Shown here in pieces: positions 16,746 to 25,342 of a DNA stretch of 64,000 nt. The stretch lies in the NCBI RefSeq assembly GCF_015209725.1, contig NZ_CP063656.1, positions 1,223,001 to 1,287,000 of the forward strand, in the 5' to 3' direction. The notes under the pieces are model-generated. The model was not told the DNA's origin. It searched no databases and saw only the letters and a program-made list of their open reading frames with translations. This DNA comes from Lysobacter ciconiae (GTDB lineage: Bacteria > Pseudomonadota > Gammaproteobacteria > Xanthomonadales > Xanthomonadaceae). Within the stretch, counting starts at the first letter, position 1; each line of letters opens with the position of its first letter. The position numbers were made by a program, and so were the translations under genes.

Positions 16746-17060
16746 TTACTCGTCGTCGCCGTCTTTTGCCGCGGGGTCCTCGGGCGTCCCCTGAGCGGGA
16801 TCCTCGGCGCGGTAGATCGGGTACTCCGCATCGTGCAGATGCCGCAGCGCTTCCTGCATCTGCTCCGGCAGGCGATCGAGGTGGAGGATCACCTTGCCCT
16901 CGTGGACGTCGCGCACCGCATCAGCCGAGATGACGAAGTCGCCGCCGTTCTCGATGTTGACCAGAAGCTGGTCCGCGTCCTGCACTTCGCGTACGGCGCC
17001 GGCAGCCGTCTGGCCGTCGGCGAGGAACACCATGAAGCCCGGTTCGATGGGTTGTGGCAT
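16746..17060 (-). CDS. Hypothetical protein with PRC-barrel-like region, 104 aa
   Basis: The product is small and acidic. Residues ~8-60 form a beta-rich unit (GFMVFLADGQTAAGAVREV, LLVNIENGGDFVISADAV, KVILHLDRL) that reads like a PRC-barrel or DUF2171-type stress domain. A disordered acidic tail (EDPAQGTPEDPAAKDGDDE) follows. I chose ATG 17060, preceded by AGGTGA at good spacing, over a TTG six bases upstream. It lies 46 bases upstream of the lipoprotein hydrolase on the same strand. Function unknown. Confidence 0.7.
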   Translation of the reverse strand: MPQPIEPGFMVFLADGQTAAGAVREVQDADQLLVNIENGGDFVISADAVRDVHEGKVILHLDRLPEQMQEALRHLHDAEYPIYRAEDPAQGTPEDPAAKDGDDE

Positions 17061-17229
17061 GGCCAATCACCTGTAGGGAAGAAATGGCAGAGTCGGCGGG
17101 CAAGGGTTAGGCACTGGTGAACGCGGATGGATATCGCTCGGGCAGGGGAGGGTTTGCGTCGGCCGCAGACGATGTGATTGACTGACGCGTTTGCGGGCGC
17201 CTGCCCGCCGCAGTGGAAAGTGGGGTTTT

Positions 17230-18723
17230 ATGGCGATTGGTGTCTGGATCAGTTTGGGGCTGTATTTCGCGTTGATGCTGGGGATCGGCTTCTACGCATA
17301 CCGCAACTCGACCTCGTCCTCCGAGGAGTACACCCTGGGCGGGCGCAGGCTCTCGCCGGCCGTTGCGGCGCTCTCCGCGGGCGCATCCGACATGAGCGGC
17401 TGGTTGCTGCTCGGCCTGCCGGGCGCGCTCTATATCAGCGGGCTGGTGTCGGCGTGGATCGGCATCGGCCTGACGCTTGGCGCGTTGGTGAACTGGATCG
17501 TGGTCGCGCCCCGGCTGCGTGAGCAGACCGAGCGTTACGACAACAGCCTGACGATCCCGCAGTTCCTCTCCAACCGATTCCCCAGCCGCGCCATGGCCTT
17601 GCGCGTGGTCTCGGCGCTGATCGTGGTGGTGTTCTTCTCCGTCTACACCGCCTCGGGCCTGGTGGCGGGCGGCAAGCTGGCCCAGAGTGCGTTCAGCGCC
17701 GTGATCCAGTTCGACCTGATGAGCGATTACGCCGTGGGTGTGACGCTGACCCTGGGCGTGGTGCTGGCCTACACCGTCATCGGCGGTTTTCTGGCGGTGA
17801 GCCTGACCGATTTCGTGCAGGGCGTGATCATGATGCTGGCGCTGATCATCATGCCCGTGGTGGTGCTGCTGGGGCCCGGCGGCGGCGGGCTGTCACAGGC
17901 GCGCGAGACCCTGTCGGTGCTGGGACCGGACTATCTGTCGTGGTTCTCCGGGCTGTCGGTCATCGGCTTCCTGTCGGCGATCGCGTGGGGGCTAGGCTAC
18001 TTCGGCCAGCCGCACATCATCGTGCGCTTCATGGCGCTGCGCTCGGTCAAGGACGTGCCGCGGGCCCGCAATATCGGCATGTCGTGGATGGCGATCTCGG
18101 TGCTGGGTTCGATCAGCCTGGGCATCTTCGGGCGGGCGTATGCACTCCGTAACGGGCTTGTTGTGGATGACCCGGAGACGATATTCATCGTGCTGGCTGA
18201 CCTGCTGTTCCACCCGCTGGTGACCGGCTTCCTGTTTGCGGCGCTGCTGGCTGCGGTGATGAGCACGATTTCCAGCCAGTTGCTGGTCGCGTCGTCCTCG
18301 TTGACCGAGGATTTTTACCGGCTGTTCCTGCGCAAGGACGCGGGCGACCGGGAGACGGTGCTGGTGGGTCGCATCAGCGTGATGCTGGTGGGCGTCGTTG
18401 CCGCATTCCTGGCGTGGGATCCCGACTCCAAGATCCTGGACCTGGTCAGCCACGCGTGGGCCGGGTTTGGTGCCGCGTTCGGCCCACTGATCGTGCTCTC
18501 GCTGACCTGGCGCAGGATGACTGGCACGGGCGCTGTCGCAGGTCTGGTGGTCGGTGCGGCCACGGTCATCGGCTGGATCCTGATGGGCTGGGACGTGAGC
18601 TTCCTGGGCGGAGCCGGCGTCTACGAAATCATCCCCGGCTTCGCCGCCGCCTGGGCCGCGATCTACTTCGTCAGCCTTGCCACGCAGGGGCAGGAGGAGT
18701 TCCGGGCGCTGCCCGGAGTTTGA
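17230..18723 (+). CDS. putP: Sodium/proline symporter
   Basis: This 497-aa inner-membrane protein has about 13 hydrophobic helices and the sodium:solute symporter signature. It resembles E. coli PutP (502 aa): SSEEYTLGGRRLSP, AGASDMSGWLLLGLPG, and GYFGQPHIIVRFMALRS are near-identical landmarks. It takes up proline with sodium. ATG 17230 is preceded by AGTGGGG. There is no putA next to it, so it appears to be a separate transport gene. Confidence 0.93.
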   Translation: MAIGVWISLGLYFALMLGIGFYAYRNSTSSSEEYTLGGRRLSPAVAALSAGASDMSGWLLLGLPGALYISGLVSAWIGIGLTLGALVNWIVVAPRLREQTERYDNSLTIPQFLSNRFPSRAMALRVVSALIVVVFFSVYTASGLVAGGKLAQSAFSAVIQFDLMSDYAVGVTLTLGVVLAYTVIGGFLAVSLTDFVQGVIMMLALIIMPVVVLLGPGGGGLSQARETLSVLGPDYLSWFSGLSVIGFLSAIAWGLGYFGQPHIIVRFMALRSVKDVPRARNIGMSWMAISVLGSISLGIFGRAYALRNGLVVDDPETIFIVLADLLFHPLVTGFLFAALLAAVMSTISSQLLVASSSLTEDFYRLFLRKDAGDRETVLVGRISVMLVGVVAAFLAWDPDSKILDLVSHAWAGFGAAFGPLIVLSLTWRRMTGTGAVAGLVVGAATVIGWILMGWDVSFLGGAGVYEIIPGFAAAWAAIYFVSLATQGQEEFRALPGV

Positions 18724-18776
18724 AGGCCGTGCGGCGGCGCCAGTCCGTCATGCGCTCTTAAACAATCCCGTGAAAT

Positions 18777-18798
18777 CCTGCGCTTACCACAGCGCAGG
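18777..18798 (+). promoter_or_regulatory. Hairpin covering the ribosome binding site of the VOC gene
   Basis: An 8-bp perfect stem, cctgcgct with agcgcagg (loop taccac), ends inside the Shine-Dalgarno sequence aggag that serves the GTG at 18808. When folded it would partly hide the ribosome binding site. Whether it regulates translation is inference. Confidence 0.5.
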
Positions 18799-18807
18799 AG
18801 ACGTGTC

Positions 18808-19242
18808 GTGAAGATCGTGACCAGCCTCAGCTTCCGCGGCCAGTGCCGCGAGGCATTCGAGTTCTACGCGAAAGTCCTGGGCGGCAAGATCACCGCCGCC
18901 ATGCCCTACAGCGACGCGCCACCTGAGATGGGGGCGGACAATCCCAAGTATCGCGATTGGCTGATGCATTGCTGGCTCGACGTCGGCGACCAGTCGCTGA
19001 TGGGCGCCGACATGGATACCGACTGGGCGCCCAACGTGGACAAGCCCAAGAACGGTTTCGACGTGACCCTGCACACCGACGACATCGACCAGGCGCGGCG
19101 CTGGTTTGATGGTTTGAAGGAAGGCGGCAAGGTGGTCATGGACTTCGACAAGACGTTCTGGTCACCGGGCTACGGCTCGCTGATCGACCGGTTCGGCGTG
19201 CCGTGGATGGTGAATACCCATACTGGCAACGGCCGGGAATGA
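18808..19242 (+). CDS. VOC-family protein, PhnB-like
   Basis: This 144-aa protein shows the vicinal oxygen chelate fold in PhnB style: SLSFRGQCREAFEFYAKVLGG at the N-terminus, DVTLHTDDIDQARRWFDGL in the middle, and GYGSLIDRFGVPWMVN at the C-terminus. PhnB-like proteins have no firmly known reaction. The start is GTG 18808 behind GCAGGAG. It is immediately followed by a second VOC gene, three bases away, so they form one unit. Confidence 0.88.
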   Translation: MKIVTSLSFRGQCREAFEFYAKVLGGKITAAMPYSDAPPEMGADNPKYRDWLMHCWLDVGDQSLMGADMDTDWAPNVDKPKNGFDVTLHTDDIDQARRWFDGLKEGGKVVMDFDKTFWSPGYGSLIDRFGVPWMVNTHTGNGRE

Positions 19243-19245
19243 GCC

Positions 19246-19674
19246 ATGGACATCAACGAGCTTCATCGCGGTCGCCTCATCGATCACTTGCAGTTGGTGG
19301 TGCGTGATCTTGACGCGAGCCGGGACTTTTACAGCGCGGTCTTCGACATCCTGCAGGTGCCGATGGGTGGGGTGGAGGACGATTTTTTCTGGGCCGACGA
19401 GTTCTGCGTCTCAACGGCGGAAAGCGCGGCCGCGCAGGGCGAGCTGACCGGCCGCGCGCACGTGGCCTTCCAGGCCGCCGATGAGGCGATGGTCGACGCG
19501 TTTCATGCGGCCGCGCTGGCGCACGGCGGCACCGACCACGGGGCCCCGGGCAAGCGTCCCTACCACCCCGGCTACTACGCGGCGTTCGTCCTAGACCCCG
19601 ACGGCAACAATATCGAGGCGGTCTACCACGGGCCCGCGCAGCGCAGCGCGGAGTCGGTCAAGGTGAGTTTTTGA
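19246..19674 (+). CDS. VOC-family glyoxalase/dioxygenase-like protein
   Basis: This 142-aa protein has typical VOC elements: HLQLVVRDLDASRDFYSAVF at residues ~12-32, FVLDPDGNNIEAVYHG near the C-terminus (E as metal ligand), and His residues in HVAFQA. It belongs to the broad glyoxalase/bleomycin-resistance group; no substrate can be deduced. It starts three bases after the PhnB-like gene stop and is translated from the same message. Confidence 0.88.
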   Translation: MDINELHRGRLIDHLQLVVRDLDASRDFYSAVFDILQVPMGGVEDDFFWADEFCVSTAESAAAQGELTGRAHVAFQAADEAMVDAFHAAALAHGGTDHGAPGKRPYHPGYYAAFVLDPDGNNIEAVYHGPAQRSAESVKVSF

Positions 19675-19690
19675 GGATTGCAGAGCGCGG

Positions 19691-20077
19691 TCACCGGCCC
19701 AGCGCCTCGTTGCAGCGCTTGCTCCAATAGGCGCGGAACCAGAACACGGTGGCCGTGACCGCCATTCCCACGATCAGCCCCGGATAATCCGCGAACAGGA
19801 AACGGACGTGGCGGTCATCGAATACAAAGGTCATCGGCAGCACCGTGAAGAACATTGCCGCCGCCTTCTCCCAGGTCGAATGGCGCAGCACTTTTCTTGT
19901 CCGCTGCAACGCCCGCAGTTCCAGTTCCGGTGTCATGGAAGGGATCCCCGCGACCACCCGGGCCAGCTCGGGGTGCGCGCGCAGGTGCTCTTCCACCAGT
20001 TGCTGGCTCTCGCTGCTGGCGTAACCGCCACGTACGAGCGGCAGCAGGTCAAGGATCACGTTGTCATGGACTGGCAT
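19691..20077 (-). CDS. Predicted anti-sigma factor with two membrane helices
   Basis: This 128-aa protein follows the ECF sigma gene and overlaps its last 14 bases. The N-terminal part (LPLVRGGYASSESQQLVEEHLRAHPEL) looks like an anti-sigma domain, but it lacks the His-Cys-Cys zinc pattern seen in many ZAS proteins. Two hydrophobic stretches follow (AAAMFFTVLPMTFVF, YPGLIVGMAVTATVFWF). I chose ATG 20077, preceded by AGGAGA at ideal spacing. Its role as regulator of the adjacent sigma factor is inferred from gene order. Confidence 0.75.
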   Translation of the reverse strand: MPVHDNVILDLLPLVRGGYASSESQQLVEEHLRAHPELARVVAGIPSMTPELELRALQRTRKVLRHSTWEKAAAMFFTVLPMTFVFDDRHVRFLFADYPGLIVGMAVTATVFWFRAYWSKRCNEALGR

Positions 20078-20582
20078 GTCGTCTCTCCTGTTGGTCAAGA
20101 ATTGCCTGAAGGTGGCGGCGTGCGCGGTGCAGGCGGACGCGCACGTGACCCGGCGCCAGCCCCAGCGCCCGCGCGATCTCGCTGGTGGACAATCCGTACT
20201 GCGCGCACAGGAGCAGCGCGTGGCGCTCGCCCTCGTTCAAGGTGGACAGCGCGGAGCTCGCCTGGGTGATCTGCTGGCGCAGCTCGGCCTGCTGCTCGGG
20301 ACCTGGATCTGGCGAGGGGGTAGCGTCTACAAGCTCGTCCTGGGCGGCCAGCTCCACCCTCGGGCGCCGATATCGCGAGGCAGCGAGGTTGCGCACGATC
20401 GCGTACAGGTAGCTGCGGACGGTCGATTGCACGATTTGTCCTCCACCCGCCAGCGCCCTGGCAAATGCCTCCGAGCACAGGTCCTCGGCGTCACTGCGGT
20501 TTCCGGTCAGGACCCAAGCGAGACGGAACACCGCCTCGGCGTGCTGGCGGTAGATGTCCGAGAAGTTGAGTTGCGCGTCCAT
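20064..20582 (-). CDS. ECF RNA polymerase sigma factor
   Basis: This 172-aa protein has sigma region 2 (IYRQHAEAVFRLAWVLTGNRSDAEDLCSEAF, read as adjoining pieces) and region 4 (LSTLNEGERHALLLCAQYGLSTSEIARALGL, then VRVRLHRARRHLQ), the usual layout of extracytoplasmic-function sigma factors. It directs RNA polymerase to a stress regulon not visible here. I chose ATG 20582; a TTG two codons upstream is possible. Its 3' end overlaps the predicted anti-sigma gene, and it is divergent from the gene at 20669. Confidence 0.9.
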   Translation of the reverse strand: MDAQLNFSDIYRQHAEAVFRLAWVLTGNRSDAEDLCSEAFARALAGGGQIVQSTVRSYLYAIVRNLAASRYRRPRVELAAQDELVDATPSPDPGPEQQAELRQQITQASSALSTLNEGERHALLLCAQYGLSTSEIARALGLAPGHVRVRLHRARRHLQAILDQQERRHASP

Positions 20583-20668
20583 ATCCAACGGTACGCGTGC
20601 AAGGGCGAAACGTTACAGACTCGGCCAAAGTATCGGGCGTCTTCACGCAGCGAGCCTATGCTGTGCGG

Positions 20669-21430
20669 ATGAAAAAGCTCGCCGAAATGTTCTGGAATAT
20701 CCGCGGTGTGTACCGGGTCGCCGGTGTGCTGGACATCGGCACGCACATGTCGCTGGTGAAGCGTGGCAACGGTCGCTTCGTGCTGGTGGACGGCTGTGAT
20801 CCGGACGCTGAGCAACGCGACGCCATGCTGGCGCTCACCGGCGGCGGCGAGCTCGTCGATGCTGTCGTGCACGTGCACCCGTTCCACACGCTGCACGTGG
20901 AGGCGACGCAGCGCTTGTTTCCTGACGCGACACTGTTCGGCACCGCTAGACATCGCGAGAAAGCGCCGACGATGCCGTGGTCGGGCGCGCCGGTGGAGGA
21001 GTGGGGCGATGATCACCCGCTGGCGGACGTGTTCGATCTGTCGGTACCTGACGGTGTCCAATTCGTGACCAGGGATGAGCGCGTGCATGTGGCCTCGGTG
21101 CTGGTGCGCCATCGTCAGAGCCGCATCGTCCACGTCGATGACACGCTCAACGTGATGGCGGCGCCGGGGATTTTGCGGCCGCTGTTGCCGCAGTCATCGC
21201 TGCGCATGCACCCGATGCTGTCGCGGGCGCTCACCCCTGTCGCGGGCGCCGCGGACGCCTACGCTGCCTGGGCGCGAGGGCTTGCGGCCCGTTGGGCCGA
21301 TACCCCCACCGTCTGCGCAGCGCATTCGGCCGTTCGAGACCTGCCTCCCGGCGGTTTCACCAGGGAAATGGAAGCGGCACTGGACAAGGTCGCAGGCACG
21401 CTCAAACGGCATCGCGAGCGCTACGGCTAG
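20669..21430 (+). CDS. Metallo-beta-lactamase-like hypothetical protein
   Basis: This 253-aa protein has the outline of a metallo-beta-lactamase fold: DIGTHMSLVKRGNGRFVLVDG followed by VVHVHPFHTLHVEA in the place of the HxHxDH motif, then an LFGTARHREK segment and a late HVDDTLNVM. The His positions are altered from the usual metal site, so hydrolase activity is uncertain. I do not recognise a characterised relative. The ATG at 20669 is divergent from the ECF sigma gene, 86 bases away, so the shared spacer may carry promoters for both. Confidence 0.7.
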   Translation: MKKLAEMFWNIRGVYRVAGVLDIGTHMSLVKRGNGRFVLVDGCDPDAEQRDAMLALTGGGELVDAVVHVHPFHTLHVEATQRLFPDATLFGTARHREKAPTMPWSGAPVEEWGDDHPLADVFDLSVPDGVQFVTRDERVHVASVLVRHRQSRIVHVDDTLNVMAAPGILRPLLPQSSLRMHPMLSRALTPVAGAADAYAAWARGLAARWADTPTVCAAHSAVRDLPPGGFTREMEAALDKVAGTLKRHRERYG

Positions 21431-21521
21431 GTTTTAGTCACCCATCGCGAACGCTCCAGGCGCCAAAGTAGTGCCTCCGGACGTGGCGTACCGCCGCGTC
21501 GCCAGCATTGCAGGAGGCCCC

Positions 21522-22085
21522 ATGAGTAACGCTTTGCGCAACAAGACCGTCGCCATCCTTGCCACCGATGGCTTTGAACAGGTCGAACTGACAGAACCGA
21601 AAAAGGCCGTCGAGCAGGCCGGTGCAACGACCCGCCTGCTGTCCATCAAGGATGGCGAAATCCAGGGCATGCACCACGACAAGCCGGGTGACCGGTTCAA
21701 GGTCGACGGCCTGGTGGCCGACGCCACTATCGACGAGTTCGACGCGCTGATCCTGCCCGGCGGGGTGGCCAATCCCGACACGCTGCGCCTGGATGAGGCC
21801 GCGGTGGCATTTGTGCGCGACTTCACCCGCAGCGGCAAGCCGATCGGCGTGATTTGCCACGGTGCGTGGACGATGGCCGAGGCCGATGTGGTGCGCGGCC
21901 GCCGCATGACGGCGTGGCCGAGCGTGCGTACCGACCTGCGCAATGCCGGCGCCGACGTGGTCGACGAGGAAGTGGTGACCGACAAGGGTCTGGTGTCGAG
22001 CCGCAATCCGGACGATCTTCCCGCGTTCTGCAAGAAGATCGTCGAGGAGTTTGCGGAAGGGCGGCACGAGGATCGCGTCTCTTAG
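21522..22085 (+). CDS. PfpI/DJ-1 family protein (type 1 glutamine amidotransferase-like)
   Basis: This 187-aa protein contains TVAILATDGFEQVELTEP, a central PGGVANPDTLR loop with its Glu partner, and GVICHGAW with the nucleophilic Cys, as in the PfpI/YhbO group. Members remove glycation adducts or act as stress chaperones or peptidases; which applies here is unclear. The ATG follows GCAGGAGGCCC, a strong ribosome binding site. Confidence 0.92.
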   Translation: MSNALRNKTVAILATDGFEQVELTEPKKAVEQAGATTRLLSIKDGEIQGMHHDKPGDRFKVDGLVADATIDEFDALILPGGVANPDTLRLDEAAVAFVRDFTRSGKPIGVICHGAWTMAEADVVRGRRMTAWPSVRTDLRNAGADVVDEEVVTDKGLVSSRNPDDLPAFCKKIVEEFAEGRHEDRVS

Positions 22086-22137
22086 GGCCTCCCCGAAGGC
22101 GGTCGCCGCCGGGTCGTGCCGCACCCGTGTTGCCGAG

Positions 22138-23091
22138 CTACGTCAGCAGCACATGCTTCACCGGCGCTCCGCCCACGGCGACCGCCTCGTAGGCATCGAC
22201 GGCCTGCTCGAACGCCCAGGTCTGCACCGCCGGCGGCTGTAACGCGCCTTCTTCGAAACCGGCGCGCAGCAGGTCCATCAAAGCGGCGATATCGGGCCCG
22301 CTCAGGCCCATGCTGTCGACACCGATCAGGCGTTTGACGCCGTGGTAGAAGTCGACGAGGTTGAAACTGACCACCTGCGGATTGCTGGAGATGGCGATCT
22401 GGCGTCCACCCCGGCGCAGGGCGTGCAGGCAATGCTCGAAGAGCTCGCCACCGACGGCATCCAGGGCGAGATCCGCGCCCTTGCCGTCGGTCAGGGCTTT
22501 GACCTCGGCGGCCAGGTCCTGTCGGGTCGTGTCGATGATGGCGTCCGCGCCCGAGGGGTTGTCCATCGAGCGCGATGCACCGATCACCCGCGCCTGCTTC
22601 CAGTGTGCGATCTGGGTGGCCGCGCGGCCGACGGCGCCGGACACGCCGGTCACCAGCACGGTCTCCTCCGGCTGGATATCGCCGGCGGTGACCAGGGCAG
22701 ACCACGCGGTCAGGTACGGCACGCCGATCGCGGCCGCCTGCTGCATGCTCAGCTGCGCTGGTTTGCGGCTGACCCACGCCGAAGGCATCAGCAGGTACTC
22801 GGCATGCGCCCCATCGCGTGCAACCCCGAAGCCGGGGCCGCTGCCCCAGACTTCCTCGCCCTGGCGACCGTCGCCGGCGACGATGGTGCCGGCGTAGTCG
22901 CGACCCGGGACGCGTGGCGTGCTGGCCTTGAAATGCCCGGAGACGTTCTTGACGTCGCTGGGATTGATGGCCGTGGCGGCCACCTTGACCAGGACTTCGC
23001 CCGGGCGGGGTTGGGGCACGTCGCGCTCGCGCAGCTGGAGCGCGGAAGGCGGGCCGTAGCGGTCAAACGACCAGACCTTCATCGTACTCAT
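22138..23091 (-). CDS. Zinc-free NADPH:quinone oxidoreductase-like MDR protein
   Basis: This 317-aa protein belongs to the medium-chain dehydrogenase/reductase group: VKVAATAINPSDVKNVSG, GRDYAGTIV, VLVTGVSGAVGRAATQIAHW (cofactor loop) and GGELFEHCLHALRRGG. Catalytic zinc ligands are absent, as in quinone oxidoreductases. It reduces quinones or enones with NADPH in family members. The start ATG overlaps the pirin stop (ATGA), so the two are translated together. Confidence 0.88.
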   Translation of the reverse strand: MSTMKVWSFDRYGPPSALQLRERDVPQPRPGEVLVKVAATAINPSDVKNVSGHFKASTPRVPGRDYAGTIVAGDGRQGEEVWGSGPGFGVARDGAHAEYLLMPSAWVSRKPAQLSMQQAAAIGVPYLTAWSALVTAGDIQPEETVLVTGVSGAVGRAATQIAHWKQARVIGASRSMDNPSGADAIIDTTRQDLAAEVKALTDGKGADLALDAVGGELFEHCLHALRRGGRQIAISSNPQVVSFNLVDFYHGVKRLIGVDSMGLSGPDIAALMDLLRAGFEEGALQPPAVQTWAFEQAVDAYEAVAVGGAPVKHVLLT

Positions 23092-23810
23092 GGCATTTGC
23101 GGCAGTTCGTGCGGGCGCAGGTCGAACACAAGCACCTCGGCATCCTGGCCGCCGCCCAGGGTCAGCGTCTCGGGTTTGCGCATGCGCACGCCGTCGCCGG
23201 CTTCCAGCTTCTCGCCGTTGAGTGCCACGCTGCCGCGTGCGACATGCACGTAGGCGTGGCGGTCCTTGTCCAGCGTCAGGGTCGCGCTTTCGTCGCCGTC
23301 AAACAGGCCGGCGTAGATGCGGGTGTCCTGCTGGATGCGCAGCGAGCCGTCCTGGCCATCGGGGGAGATGATCAGGCGCAGGCGCCCGCGCTTGTCCGCC
23401 TCGCTGAAGTGCTGCTGTTGGTAGACGGGCTTACCACCGGAGTGGGCGGGCATGATCCAGATCTGCAGGAAGTGCACCGGCTCGTCATCGGAGCCATTGA
23501 ACTCGCTGTGGGTGACGCCGGTGCCGGCGCTCATCAGCTGCACGTCACCAGGCAGGATCTTCGAGCCGGTGCCCATGCTGTCACTGTGCGCCAGCGCCCC
23601 TTCGAGGACGTAGGAGAAAATCTCCATGTCGCTGTGGGGGTGGGTGCCGAAACCCTGGCCCGGCGCCACGCGGTCCTCGTTGATGACGCGCAGGTCGGAG
23701 AAGCCGACCTGGTGCGGGTCGCGGTAGCCGGCAAAGGAAAAGGTATGGCGCGAGCTGAGCCAACCGTGTTCAGCGACGCCGCGGTCGGCGGCCTTGCGTA
23801 CTTGCAACAT
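23088..23810 (-). CDS. Pirin family protein, YhhW-like
   Basis: This 240-aa bicupin has the pirin metal site: GFGTHPHSDMEIFSYVLEG (two His and Glu) and AGTGVTHSEFN (the third His). YhhW-type pirins have quercetin 2,3-dioxygenase activity; in vivo roles are less clear. It is the first gene of a two-gene unit with the quinone reductase. Its ribosome binding site (GAGGAG) lies inside the neighbouring truncated TMEM175 frame, so the promoter must also lie in that frame. Confidence 0.9.
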   Translation of the reverse strand: MLQVRKAADRGVAEHGWLSSRHTFSFAGYRDPHQVGFSDLRVINEDRVAPGQGFGTHPHSDMEIFSYVLEGALAHSDSMGTGSKILPGDVQLMSAGTGVTHSEFNGSDDEPVHFLQIWIMPAHSGGKPVYQQQHFSEADKRGRLRLIISPDGQDGSLRIQQDTRIYAGLFDGDESATLTLDKDRHAYVHVARGSVALNGEKLEAGDGVRMRKPETLTLGGGQDAEVLVFDLRPHELPQMP

Positions 23811-24294
23811 GATGTTCTCCTCGGATCTGCGACCTCTGGTTCCGGTGTTTCTGAGCTACGTTCTCAGCTTCACCTACGTCGGCATTTACTGGAACAACCA
23901 TCACCACCTGCTGCAGGCGGCGCGGCACGTAAGCGGCGCGTCCCTTTGGGCCAACCTGCATCTGCTGTTCTGGCTGTCCCTGTTCCCATTTGCCACCAGC
24001 TGGATGGGCGGCAATCACTATGCGGCGATGCCCATCGCGATCTATGGCGGCGTCCTTCTGCTCGCCGCGGTTGCCTACGCGATTTTCGTGCGGGTGCTGA
24101 TTGCCGGGGAGGGCAAGGACTCGGTGATCGGCCAGGCGATTGGCAAGGACACCAAGGGCAAGCTTTCGATTGCCCTGTATCTCCTCGCGATCGGCCTGGC
24201 GTTTGTCATCCCTTGGGCTTCCCTCGCCCTCTACGCGCTGGTGGCCTTGATGTGGTTGGTTCCGGACCGTCGTATCGAGAGCCGTATCGCGTAG
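23809..24294 (+). pseudogene. N-terminally truncated TMEM175-family (DUF1211) protein
   Basis: The frame reads as a bacterial TMEM175-type potassium channel from its second helix on: LRPLVPVFLSYVLSF, VGIYWNNHHHLL, LWANLHLLFWLSLFPFATSW and three further hydrophobic segments. The first transmembrane helix with the FSDG signature, which forms part of the pore, is missing. The frame begins at ATG 23809, inside the pirin start region on the other strand. I judge it a remnant cut when the pirin/quinone reductase pair came to lie next to it. A short translated product of 161 aa cannot be excluded. Confidence 0.7.
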
Positions 24295-24418
24295 GTGCTG
24301 GCGGTCATCAGCGCACGTAGCCGCCGAACTCCGCCACCGGTGACCAGCCGATGTCGACGGGGCCCAAACGTGCAAAAAAGATAGGCTTGCGCACAACACT
24401 GTCATCCTGGGACCGACA

Positions 24419-25342
24419 ATGAGCCAACTGCGAGACATGCGGATATTTTCCGAGACCGTCGATGCCGGGAGTTTTACCGCCGCGGCCGATCGTCTCGGGC
24501 TGTCCAAGCAGTTCGTCAGCAAGCGTATCGCGGCGCTGGAGACGCATCTGGGAGCACGGCTGCTGGTCCGCTCCACTCGCCAGTTGCGCGTCACCGATCT
24601 CGGGCTGGCCTATTACGAGCGCATCCAACACATCCTGCAGGAGGTGGATGCCGCCGAGCAGATGATCAGCAACCAGACCGCGACGCCGCGCGGCGTGCTG
24701 CGACTGAGCGCGCCGATGACGTTTGCCACGATGCACCTGGGCACGCTGATACCGGAGTTCATGCAGCGCCACCCCGAGGTGACGGTCGAACTTGCGCTCA
24801 ACGATCGCACGGTGGACCTGATCGGGGAGGGCTATGACATGGCGGTGCGCATCGGCACGCTCGCCGATTCCAGCCTGATCGCCCGCCGGATCACCGACTC
24901 GCAGCTGGTCGCCTGCGCCAGCCCTGCCTATCTGGACCGAAAGGGCGTGCCGGAGGCGCCGGAGGAACTGAGCGCGCACGCCTGCCTGATCTACGGCCAT
25001 ACCCAACGCAGCGAGTGGACCTTCAGGGTCGGGGATCGCACGCGCAAGCTGGCGGTGAGCGGGCCGCTGCGCGCCAACAACGGCGAGATGCTGCGCGACG
25101 CGGCGATCGCCGGGCTCGGCGTGGTCGTCCTGCCGGACTTCATCCTCGCCGACGCGCTCGCCGACGGGCGGCTGGTGGAAGTGCTGGATCCTTTCCGTCC
25201 CGGCGGCTTCACGGTTTACGCGGTATACCCACAGCACCGCCAGACCTCATTGCTGGTGCGCGCGTTCAGCGATTTTCTGGTTGAACGGTTCAGTGAGGCC
25301 GGCACCCGTCGGTCGGCCCGATTGGAGGGAGTCATTGCATGA
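24419..25342 (+). CDS. LysR-family transcriptional regulator
   Basis: This 307-aa protein has the N-terminal winged HTH (MRIFSETVDAGSFTAAADRLGLSK, read as pieces) and the periplasmic-binding-like effector domain (GVLRLSAPMTFATMHLG, AGLGVVVLPDFIL). It may control the pirin/quinone reductase pair to its left, a common regulator-target pairing, but a TMEM175 remnant lies between them. The stop overlaps the next gene start as ATGA. Confidence 0.92.
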   Translation: MSQLRDMRIFSETVDAGSFTAAADRLGLSKQFVSKRIAALETHLGARLLVRSTRQLRVTDLGLAYYERIQHILQEVDAAEQMISNQTATPRGVLRLSAPMTFATMHLGTLIPEFMQRHPEVTVELALNDRTVDLIGEGYDMAVRIGTLADSSLIARRITDSQLVACASPAYLDRKGVPEAPEELSAHACLIYGHTQRSEWTFRVGDRTRKLAVSGPLRANNGEMLRDAAIAGLGVVVLPDFILADALADGRLVEVLDPFRPGGFTVYAVYPQHRQTSLLVRAFSDFLVERFSEAGTRRSARLEGVIA

